Assembly: GCA_027492275.1 (NCBI GenBank) | Contig: JAPUFC010000082.1 | Location: 1-41,065 of the forward strand | DNA from: Mesorhizobium sp. | Lineage (GTDB): Bacteria; Pseudomonadota; Alphaproteobacteria; Rhizobiales; Rhizobiaceae | Reading direction: 5' to 3' | DNA: 41,065 nucleotides | Part shown: positions 33,293 to 39,645 of the stretch, piece by piece | Position numbering within the stretch: position 1 is the stretch's first letter | Layout: the number at the start of each line of letters is the position of its first letter | Made by a program: the position numbers and the translations under genes | Notes under the pieces: generated by a model | The model's input: only the letters and a program-made list of their open reading frames with translations | Told to the model about the DNA's origin: nothing | Databases searched by the model: none

Positions 33293-33535
33293 ATGATCAC
33301 CGCCCGACAATCTCGGGCCGCACGCGCGTTACTGGGTTGGACACAGGAGACGCTCGCTGACCGGGCCCGGGTATCTTTGACCGCGCTGAAGCGCCTCGAA
33401 TCCGAAAACGGGCTCGAGGTCTATGAGAGCACGCGCGATGAAGTCCGGCGTGCCTTCGAACGCGGCGGGATCGTCTTCCTGAACTCCGACCAGGGCGTGG
33501 GAGTGATACTTGTCAACGAGAAAACCACAAGCTGA
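33293..33535 (+). CDS. QseC-like XRE-type HTH regulator
   Basis: An 80-residue protein, almost entirely an XRE HTH: ARALLGWTQETLADRARVSL and TALKRLESENGLEV, ending in a short beta-rich part (RGGIVFLNSDQGVGVIL). Controllers of this size act as dimers on palindromes. The ribosome binding site GGAGGTGATC (33279-33288) is complementary to the 16S rRNA end over ten bases, unusually strong. It is followed by a DUF2285 protein and an FseA-like gene, the same neighbourhood as the QseC-QseM control pair of ICEMlSymR7A. The identification as QseC rests on size, fold and context. Confidence 0.8.
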   Translation: MITARQSRAARALLGWTQETLADRARVSLTALKRLESENGLEVYESTRDEVRRAFERGGIVFLNSDQGVGVILVNEKTTS

Positions 33536-33634
33536 GGCCGCGACGAGGCCCTACCTCGCCTTCGAGAGGCAATCGCTTCAAATCTGCGTTAACAAATTCC
33601 CCCATTTTCGATACATTCCAAGCGGGGGAACGTC

Positions 33635-33898
33635 GTGATCAAAGAAGATATCGCGGACCAGCCGCCGGGCGGCGCAACGCTCACGTCCTACGACCGAGCG
33701 CATCTGAAGCTGTATCTGCGCCTTCTCGACGCGGAAGCCGAAGAGGCGGACTGGAAAGAGGTCGTCGAGGTTTTGTTTGGGATCTGTCCCAAATCAGAAC
33801 CCGAGCGCGCCCATCGTGTCTACGCCGCGCATATGTCTCGCGCAAAATGGATGACGCAAAACGGCTACGGCGAGATTTTGGGCCTCCGTCTCCATTGA
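33635..33898 (+). CDS. QseM-like DUF2285 protein (putative antiactivator)
   Basis: An 87-residue protein starting at GTG after GGGGGAACGTC. The core YDRAHLKLYLRLLDAEAEEA and DWKEVVEVLFGI, then AHRVYAAHMSRAKWMTQNGY, is the DUF2285 pattern. In ICEMlSymR7A the small DUF2285 protein QseM binds and blocks the activators TraR and FseA. The position here, between an XRE regulator and an FseA-like gene, fits that job. TraR is not seen in this window. The function is inferred by analogy. Confidence 0.78.
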   Translation: MIKEDIADQPPGGATLTSYDRAHLKLYLRLLDAEAEEADWKEVVEVLFGICPKSEPERAHRVYAAHMSRAKWMTQNGYGEILGLRLH

Positions 33899-34017
33899 GG
33901 TGATGCACAATCCGCATCACGTTGGTCAGACTTCGTTCTTCCCAAAAGTAGCGCAACTTGGGATCGTTTCCCCTCCACAACTCGCGTTGCATAATACTTA
34001 CGTGGAGGCGGCGGAGT

Positions 34018-34780
34018 ATGCCCGAGGAAGAAAGCTGGCGGTCGGATTCCGCCTATGACTATGTCGATCACTTGACCGTCAGTGAACTCGCCTGGGAGTT
34101 CCTCAGGCGAAATCCGGATTACAGGACAGCATTTCAGGAACTGGTCTCGTCGGGACGTTTGACCGACGAAACGGCCAAGATGTTCGCGCGAGAGTGGGGG
34201 CTTTGCTTTCGCGGCGGACCCGCGCATCACTGCGCTCGCCCAGCCGATTTTCTGGACCCCGGAAATCGACCCCGCCGCGATCATCCTGCAGGCACGGCCT
34301 TCCTCGTCCGCATCTCAACTTACCGCTGAAACTCTGCGGGCTCATATCGTTCGTGAGCCGGAGCCCGAACTGCTGCGACTGGACCTCAGCGGCGAGCTCT
34401 TCGACGTCAGCCTTCTGCCCTCGATCAGCGACGGCAGCGTAGCGGCGGTCATCCCGCTCGACGACATGACACCGGATCGGCTTACGGCTCTGGCTCGATT
34501 CTGGGCCGCCGCAACCGGCCGCGCCGTGGCGCCAGATCCACGTATGACGACCCAGCGCCTTCACCGGGCGCGACAGATGCTGCGCGCCGTCGACGCACGA
34601 CACGCAGGCGCCATCTATCGCACGATCGCGGAACATCTCTTCCCGCAGCACCAAATCGACACCGCCTCTTGGGTCGGGCATCCCATCCGAGAGACCACCA
34701 TCCGGCTCGCCCGCGACGGCATGAAACTTGTGCGCTGCGGCTACCGCAGCCTGCTGCGCCGCCCGCGCCGAGATCGCTGA
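34018..34780 (+). CDS. fseA: FseA-like excision activator made by +1 ribosomal frameshift
   Basis: Two overlapping frames form one protein of about 253 residues. Frame one starts at ATG 34018 and encodes a DUF6499 domain (SELAWEFLRRNPDYRTAFQE) up to TDETAKMFAREWGL. It would then run out of family sequence and stop at 34327-34329. The family sequence continues in the +1 frame from 34205 as AFAADPRITALAQPIFWTPE, then DUF2285 (LSGELFDVSLLPSISDGSVA to the stop at 34778). No ATG starts the second frame before 34466. In ICEMlSymR7A, FseA is made by programmed frameshifting and activates excision genes. Here the rdfS-like gene lies directly downstream, as expected. A mutational frameshift is the alternative. 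Confidence 0.75.
34193..34210 (+). promoter_or_regulatory. Candidate +1 frameshift site of the FseA-like gene
   Basis: In the zero frame the codons are GAG TGG GGG CTT TGC. Slippage of the Leu tRNA from CTT (34201-34203) by one base onto TTT puts translation into the frame that matches the family. CTT-T preceded by a G-rich, Shine-Dalgarno-like GTGGGGG resembles the prfB frameshift site, except that the next codon is TGC, not a stop. Confidence 0.6.
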
Positions 34781-34907
34781 CACCCCACAGGGTGTCGATC
34801 TTAATCCCCTTACTTCGACATCGTGGAAGGCGCCGTCTTCGCGCCACCGTGCTCGCAACCCGCCGCTCATCCGAAGCGGCCACCCGCGAGACCACGGAGG
34901 TTCGATC

Positions 34908-35189
34908 ATGGCCGAAAAAGTCGCCAATCTACCGCCACGATACCTGAGAACGCAGGAGGCAGCCCGCTTCCTCGGCCTTTCCGAGCGCACCCTCGAAAAG
35001 CACCGCACCTACGGCACTGGCCCGACCTACCGCAAGCTCGGTGGCCGCGTCGTCTATTCCGTCGACGACCTTCAAGCCTGGGCCGATCGCGGTCTCGTCA
35101 CCTCGACCTCCGATCCGCGCGGCGGCACCGTTCTTCCGGCAAAGCGCCAGGCGGCCGCTGCTACCGCTGCTGGCCGCTTCCCGCGCTGA
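34908..35189 (+). CDS. rdfS: RdfS-like excisionase (recombination directionality factor)
   Basis: A 93-residue protein: YLRTQEAARFLGLSERTLEK, HRTYGTGPTYRKLGGRVVYS and VDDLQAWADRG form a winged HTH of the HTH_17/AlpA type. GGAGGTTCGATC precedes the ATG. In ICEMlSymR7A the excisionase RdfS is encoded apart from the integrase, near the RlxS relaxase cluster, and is switched on by FseA. The gene order here (FseA-like, then this gene, then RepA, ParA, TraF, relaxase) agrees. It should turn the integrase from insertion to excision and may also promote the downstream genes. Confidence 0.82.
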   Translation: MAEKVANLPPRYLRTQEAARFLGLSERTLEKHRTYGTGPTYRKLGGRVVYSVDDLQAWADRGLVTSTSDPRGGTVLPAKRQAAAATAAGRFPR

Positions 35190-35199
35190 GCTCCTCACG

Positions 35200-36084
35200 A
35201 TGTCGGCGCGCCATCACAGCAGCGAACGCGAGCAGCTCGATCTATTTCGGGCGCTGCCCGGCGATCTCGCGCCGCGCGATGCGCAGGACCTGATGGCGTA
35301 CCCGTTCTTCGCGCTCGGCAAGTCCAAGCGGGTGGCGCCCATCGACTTCAAGACCGGCTCCGTCGTCATTCGTGTCGAAGCGGTCCCCGAGCACGGCATG
35401 GCCACCATCTGGGATGCCGACGTGCTGATCTGGGCCGCGTCCCAGATTGTCGAGGCGCGTGACCACGGCCTGCGGCCGTCACGCCTGATGGCGACCACGC
35501 CCTACGAGATTCTGCAGTTCATCGGCCGCGGCGTTTCGCTCCGCGACTACGACCGTTTGAAGGCCGCGCTCGACCGACTTCAGTCGACCACTATCGCGAC
35601 GTCGATCCGCCAGCCGACGGAGCGGCGGCTGCACCGCTTCTCTTGGATCAATGAGTGGAAAGAGCGCGCCGACGGCAAAGGCCGGCCGCTCGGCCTCGAG
35701 CTGATCGTGCCGGACTGGTTCTACGCCGCCGTCCTCGACGACGCGCTCGTGCTGACGATCGACCGCAATTATTTCGGTCTGACGGGCGGCCTGGAGCGCT
35801 GGCTGTACCGCCTCGTGCGCAAACACGGCGGCAAACAGGAGTTCGGCTGGAGCTTCGATTTCCCGCACCTCCACGCCAAGTCCGGCAGCCTCTCGCCCCT
35901 CAAGCATTTCGCCTACGACCTGCGCGACATCGTCCGTCGTCAGCCGCTTCCCGGCTACCGCCTGACCATCGAGCAGTGCCTCGGCGGACCGGAAATCCTC
36001 TCCTTCGTTCCGACCGATCCCGACGCGCTCGGCATCCCGCGTCGTCGTCGCCGCGCCAAATCTCACCCTGGGGATAAGCTGTGA
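35200..36084 (+). CDS. repA: Replication initiator protein RepA (RPA-type)
   Basis: A 294-residue protein with the RPA (PF10134) pattern: EQLDLFRALPGDLAPRDAQD, DLMAYPFFALGKSKRVAPID, YEILQFIGRGVSLRDYDRLK and the winged-helix continuation YFGLTGGLERWLYRLVRKHG. The family starts rolling or theta replication of alphaproteobacterial plasmids and occurs in ICEs. The ATG at 35200 is 11 bp after the rdfS-like stop, so it may be expressed upon excision. Three iterons follow the gene immediately. It would let the excised circle replicate; this is inferred. Confidence 0.9.
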   Translation: MSARHHSSEREQLDLFRALPGDLAPRDAQDLMAYPFFALGKSKRVAPIDFKTGSVVIRVEAVPEHGMATIWDADVLIWAASQIVEARDHGLRPSRLMATTPYEILQFIGRGVSLRDYDRLKAALDRLQSTTIATSIRQPTERRLHRFSWINEWKERADGKGRPLGLELIVPDWFYAAVLDDALVLTIDRNYFGLTGGLERWLYRLVRKHGGKQEFGWSFDFPHLHAKSGSLSPLKHFAYDLRDIVRRQPLPGYRLTIEQCLGGPEILSFVPTDPDALGIPRRRRRAKSHPGDKL

Positions 36085-36090
36085 ATCGTC

Positions 36091-36156
36091 TCGTGCTATC
36101 AGGGACCGGCACTATCGTGCCATCGGGGACCGGACTCTCGTGCTATCGGGGACCGG
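36091..36156 (+). repeat. Three direct 19-bp iterons (putative RepA-binding sites)
   Basis: TCGTGCTATCAGGGACCGG (36091-36109), TCGTGCCATCGGGGACCGG (36115-36133) and TCGTGCTATCGGGGACCGG (36138-36156) are nearly identical and start 24 and 23 bp apart, about two helical turns. They lie just after repA, as expected for initiator-binding iterons. Confidence 0.9.
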
Positions 36157-36240
36157 AATCGTCGATTCCTCGCACTGAATCAGCAGCTTGCGAGCCCTCT
36201 AACTTATCTAACTTAGATTCCTTCGGAATCTTTCTAACGC
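36155..36240 (+). other. AT-rich segment beside the iterons (candidate origin, oriV)
   Basis: GGAATC-GTC-GATTCC (36155-36169), two TAACTTA units (36200-36206, 36209-36215) and AGATTCC-TTC-GGAATCT (36215-36231) lie next to the iterons. This is one of the more AT-rich stretches in a GC-rich window and a plausible DNA-unwinding element. Whether it works as an origin cannot be seen. Confidence 0.6.
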
Positions 36241-36292
36241 GACCGCGTTTTTCGGCCGCTGTGGACGAGTCCCCGATCGCCGGGAGACCGTC

Positions 36293-36931
36293 ATGATCGT
36301 CGCGCTGCTCAATCAGAAGGGCGGCGTCGGCAAGACCACGCTCGCCCTCCACCTGGCGGGCGAATGGGCTCGCCGTGGACAGCGCGTCACGCTGATCGAC
36401 GCCGATCCGCAAGGCTCGGCACTGGACTGGTCGCAGCAACGCAGCCGGGAGGGGCTGGAGCGGCTGTTCGGTGTCGTGGGCCTCGCCCGCGACACGCTCC
36501 ACCGTGAAGCGCCAGAGCTCGCCCGCGATGCCGACCATGTCGTCATCGACGGCCCGCCGCGTGTCGCCGGGCTGATGCGATCGGCGCTTCTCGCCGCCGA
36601 TCTCGTGCTGATCCCGGTGCAGCCTTCGTCGCTCGACGGCTGGGCCTCCGCCGAAATGCTCGCGCTGCTCGGCGAGGCGCGCATCTATCGCCCGCAGCTC
36701 GCCGCGCGCTTCGTGCTGAACCGCTGCGCGGCCCGCACGGTTCTGGCGCGCGAAACCGCCGAGACGCTGGCGGATCACGACCCGCCCTTGCTCTCGACCA
36801 CGATCGGCCAGCGCATCGTCTTCGCCGATGTCGTTCAGACCGGCCGGCTCGCCGCCGAGCAGGACGAGGATTGTCCCGGCGCGCGCGAGATCGCCGCGCT
36901 CGCAGCGGAAGTCGCGAGGATCTGCGCATGA
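36293..36931 (+). CDS. parA: ParA-type partition ATPase
   Basis: A 212-residue deviant Walker ATPase. NQKGGVGKTTLALHLAG (residues 7-23) has the signature lysine and P-loop; LIDADPQGSALDW and HVVIDGPPRV are the A' and B motifs. It belongs to the short ParA group without an N-terminal DNA-binding domain. It is encoded after RepA and the iterons and overlaps the next small gene (ATGA at 36928), the likely partner. It should segregate the excised element or place the conjugation machinery. Confidence 0.93.
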   Translation: MIVALLNQKGGVGKTTLALHLAGEWARRGQRVTLIDADPQGSALDWSQQRSREGLERLFGVVGLARDTLHREAPELARDADHVVIDGPPRVAGLMRSALLAADLVLIPVQPSSLDGWASAEMLALLGEARIYRPQLAARFVLNRCAARTVLARETAETLADHDPPLLSTTIGQRIVFADVVQTGRLAAEQDEDCPGAREIAALAAEVARICA

Positions 36932-37182
36932 GCGAGCGATCCCCGAAGCGTAGCTTTGCGGCGCGTCCCGCCGATCCCGAAGACTGGATCAAGGCGCCCG
37001 ACCGTCAGGTCTCCCGCAGTCAGCCCGCCGAGGACTTTTCGGCTCGGCTGACGATCGACGTCACCGCCGACATGCGCGGCCGCATCAAGATCGCCGCCTT
37101 CCAGCGCGGTCAGACCGTCGCCGACATGCTGCGCGCGCTGTTCGAGCGCGAATTCCCGCCCCCGTCAGGAGAAGGACAATGA
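36928..37182 (+). CDS. Small ribbon-helix-helix-like partner of ParA
   Basis: An 84-residue protein. A disordered basic N-terminus (RSPKRSFAARPADPEDWIKA) precedes FSARLTIDVTADMRGRIKIA and AFQRGQTVADMLRALFEREF, which has the strand-helix-helix look of RHH DNA-binding proteins. The ATG overlaps parA and the stop overlaps the DUF2840 start. Its size and position suggest the ParB/ParG-like centromere-binding partner of ParA. Confidence 0.82.
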   Translation: MSERSPKRSFAARPADPEDWIKAPDRQVSRSQPAEDFSARLTIDVTADMRGRIKIAAFQRGQTVADMLRALFEREFPPPSGEGQ

Positions 37183-37700
37183 CCGGCCTTGTCGCCGCGC
37201 CAATGCGCGTCGGCCGTGCTGCCGCCGAGCTGCCGCCCGAAGCGTTCACCCAGGTCGAACTCGTCTGGATCGAGAAGCAGACCGAGCACTGGGTCCGCTT
37301 CGGCCGCGAGCGGCGCGAGCAGATCCTCGACCGCCGCCGTCGCGTCCTCTTCTTCCCTCCCGGCAGCGTCTTCGCGCTCGTGCGCTGGGCGGCGAACGAG
37401 CACGGCACCGTTCTCTCGCGGCTCGACATCCTGCGCACGGTTGAGCGGGATGCAGCGTGCCAGACCGTTCCGACGGTCACGCCCGGCGCAGAGGTTCTAC
37501 TGCATGTCGATGGCTGGCCGAAGGTTGAGCGCGTGCTCCAGCTCATCGACGCCATCGAGGCGCGCGGCATCGATCCGATCGAGGTTTCGCCGGACCATTG
37601 GCGCCACGTCCACAACCGGATGACCGTTGGCGAAGCGCCGCGCGCTTATGGTCTTCGGCAGCATCGCGCCTTTCTCCTGCGTCGGGAGATCGGCGCATGA
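37179..37700 (+). CDS. DUF2840 domain protein
   Basis: A 173-residue protein with the DUF2840 pattern (TQVELVWIEKQTEHWVRFGR, then RRVLFFPPGSVFALVRWAAN and CQTVPTVTPGAEVLLHVDGW). It is a conserved conjugation-module gene in Rhizobium- and Sphingomonas-type elements, always near parA and traF. No enzymatic motif is known. It overlaps both neighbours by four bases (ATGA), so the cluster parA, RHH gene, DUF2840, traF is one translationally coupled operon. Confidence 0.9.
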   Translation: MTGLVAAPMRVGRAAAELPPEAFTQVELVWIEKQTEHWVRFGRERREQILDRRRRVLFFPPGSVFALVRWAANEHGTVLSRLDILRTVERDAACQTVPTVTPGAEVLLHVDGWPKVERVLQLIDAIEARGIDPIEVSPDHWRHVHNRMTVGEAPRAYGLRQHRAFLLRREIGA

Positions 37701-38242
37701 CCCGGCTCTCCTATGCCATCGTCACGACAGTGGCCGTGTCCCTTCTCGGCATCGCCTCCGTGGCCTCGTTCGCGCCGAAGCTGATCTGGAACGCGTCCGC
37801 CAGCACGCCCGTCGGCTTCTACACTATCGCCAAACCCGGCCCGGTCGCTGTGACCTATCTGGTCGCGGTGGATGCTCCCGAACCACTCGCCACCTTCCTG
37901 TCCGATGGCGGCTACCTGCCGCGCGGCGTACCGCTGTTGAAGCGCGTCGCCGCGCTACCGGGACAGCGGGTTTGCCGGACCGGGCTCGCCATTACCGTCG
38001 ACGGCGTGCCGATGGGCGACGCCCTCGACCGCGATCGTCGCAGCCGTCCGCTCCCGATCTGGCAGGGCTGCCGGCTGGTCGCGGCTGGCGAGCTGTTCCT
38101 GATGAACTGGCAGGTCCGCGACAGCCTCGACGGCCGCTATTTCGGCCCGCTTCCCGCCACCGCCGTGATCGGCCGGGCCACCCCTCTCTACACCGACGAG
38201 GACGGCGATGGCCGCTTCGTCTGGCGCGCGCCGACGCGGTGA
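37697..38242 (+). CDS. traF: TraF-like S26 signal peptidase of conjugation
   Basis: A 181-residue inner-membrane peptidase. One N-terminal helix (IVTTVAVSLLGIASVASF) anchors it. The catalytic serine is Ser36 in ASTPVGFY and the general base Lys82 in LLKRVAALPGQ, the Ser/Lys pair of the S26 family. C-terminal YFGPLPATAVIGRATPL is the conserved end. TraF proteins mature and circularise the conjugative pilin in the periplasm. The ATGA overlap couples it to DUF2840. Confidence 0.93.
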   Translation: MTRLSYAIVTTVAVSLLGIASVASFAPKLIWNASASTPVGFYTIAKPGPVAVTYLVAVDAPEPLATFLSDGGYLPRGVPLLKRVAALPGQRVCRTGLAITVDGVPMGDALDRDRRSRPLPIWQGCRLVAAGELFLMNWQVRDSLDGRYFGPLPATAVIGRATPLYTDEDGDGRFVWRAPTR

Positions 38243-38288
38243 CGGCCCGCCCATGACCCTGTCCACCGCAATCCGAAGGAGACGACCC

Positions 38289-38636
38289 ATGCCCGTGATC
38301 GGTCAATTCATGCGCGAGAATGATGGCTTCATTGGCCACCTGACGACGCTGTCCTTGCATCAGGACATCATCATCGTCGCGGCCGAGCCTTCCGATGCCG
38401 AGAACGCGCCGGACTATCGCGTCCATGTGCTCGACACCATGAGTAACGAGACCGGCGCGGAGATCGGCGCGGGCTGGAAGCGCACCGGCGAGAAGGCTGG
38501 CGAATACGTCTCGCTGCAGCTCGACGATCCGACCTTCGAACATCCGATCCGCGCCAACCTCTTCCAGTCGGCCGACGGCAAATCCGCCTGGGGCCTGCAC
38601 TGGAATCGCCCGCCGAAGCGCGGCGAGCGGGACTGA
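38289..38636 (+). CDS. DUF736 domain protein (second copy)
   Basis: A 115-residue protein, MPVIGQFMRENDGFIGHLTT onward, and SLQLDDPTFEHPIRANLFQS, WGLHWNRPPKRGERD. It has the same DUF736 pattern as the protein at 32775 but is clearly diverged. It is followed by the transglycosylase gene after 3 bp. A paralogue in each half of the element suggests an old duplication with separate use; the function remains unknown. Confidence 0.9.
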   Translation: MPVIGQFMRENDGFIGHLTTLSLHQDIIIVAAEPSDAENAPDYRVHVLDTMSNETGAEIGAGWKRTGEKAGEYVSLQLDDPTFEHPIRANLFQSADGKSAWGLHWNRPPKRGERD

Positions 38637-38639
38637 ACG

Positions 38640-39401
38640 ATGCCCGCCGCGCGCCATCAGCCTGCCGTCGGAGGGAGGATCACCGTCCGACGTGCAGCCC
38701 TCCTTCTCCTTTCCGGCCTGATCCTCGCCGCACCCGGGGCAAGCCCAGCCGGTGCACAGCAGGCCCCCGCCGAGCGGCCGTTGCGCAGTGATCGGTATGG
38801 CGCTTTCATCGCCGAGGCCGCGCAGAGGTTCGGCGTTCCAGAAGCATGGATACGCGCCGTCATGCGCGTGGAAAGCGCCGGCGACGTGCGCGCGATCTCG
38901 TCGGCCGGCGCGATGGGCCTGATGCAGATCATGCCCGCCACATGGGCCGAACTGCGGGTTCGCCATCGGCTCGGCGGCAATCCCTACGACCCACGCGACA
39001 ATATCCTGGCGGGCGCTGCGTATCTGCGCGACATGCACGATCGCTACGGATCGCCCGGTTTCCTCGCGGCCTACAACGCCGGACCGGGCCGTTACGAAGA
39101 GTATCTCGCCGGTCGCCCATTGCCGGCTGAAACGCGCGCCTATGTTGCGACGCTCGCCCCCATCGTCGGCGGCGGTGACCTCGCCGGCCCCGTCGTGGTC
39201 GCGACCGCCGATCCGCTGGCCTGGACGCGGGCGCCGCTCTTCGCCGTGCAATCGGCTGGCGGCGGACCTGCGTCGCCAGTGCAGTCCGAAGGCGCGCCCA
39301 GTGACGGCACGGCGGCCGCCCCACCGCGCGATCAAGGCCCGGTGGCTTCGCGCACCGATGGCCTTTTCGTCGCGCGCAATGTCCCCGGTGGCCCGCGATG
39401 A
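38640..39401 (+). CDS. Lytic transglycosylase (SLT domain), conjugation-associated
   Basis: A 253-residue secreted enzyme. The N-terminal RRAALLLLSGLILAAPGASP with the following AGAQQA is a signal peptide. The SLT domain has RVESAG (catalytic Glu78), GAMGLMQIMPATWAEL, NPYDPRDNILAGAAYLRDMH and FLAAYNAGPGRYEEY. It opens peptidoglycan locally so that the transfer apparatus can be built (VirB1/TrbN-like role). A disordered, Pro/Ala-rich C-terminus follows. It is co-oriented with DUF736 and the relaxase. Confidence 0.93.
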   Translation: MPAARHQPAVGGRITVRRAALLLLSGLILAAPGASPAGAQQAPAERPLRSDRYGAFIAEAAQRFGVPEAWIRAVMRVESAGDVRAISSAGAMGLMQIMPATWAELRVRHRLGGNPYDPRDNILAGAAYLRDMHDRYGSPGFLAAYNAGPGRYEEYLAGRPLPAETRAYVATLAPIVGGGDLAGPVVVATADPLAWTRAPLFAVQSAGGGPASPVQSEGAPSDGTAAAPPRDQGPVASRTDGLFVARNVPGGPR

Positions 39402-39474
39402 CCGCGTTCGCACCCGTTCGCATTGTGGCGTGGTCTGGCGGGCGAATGGCGGTCCGGAGAGGAGAAGCAGTCAG

Positions 39475-39530
39475 CACAACCGCACGATGGCGAGATAAAA
39501 GCCGGCGAGGTGCGGCTTGGTGCGGTCGTG
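39475..39530 (+). other. Candidate origin of transfer (oriT) region
   Basis: CACAACCGCAC (39475-39485) is repeated inverted as GTGCGGTCGTG (39520-39530), 10 of 11 bases matching. A direct repeat of GTGCGG lies just before the right arm, and ATAAAAGCCGGCGAGG lies between. The 244-bp gene-free space before the relaxase start is the usual place for the nick site of MOB-P type relaxases. The exact nick position is not identifiable here. Confidence 0.5.
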
Positions 39531-39645
39531 TTTTTTCAGGGACTTACAGAGCATCTGCGCGAGGTGCGCCTGACCGGCGCAGCCTGCGCTCACGCGATTT
39601 ATTGGGGATTTTCCGGGGCTTTGCGCGATGTGCGGGGCCTTGGCC

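Noticed and set aside
34018-34780. FseA-like gene as a frameshifted pseudogene
   Set aside because: The break lies on a CTT-T slip site between two domains known to be joined by programmed frameshifting, and both halves are otherwise intact. Kept as an alternative in the entry.
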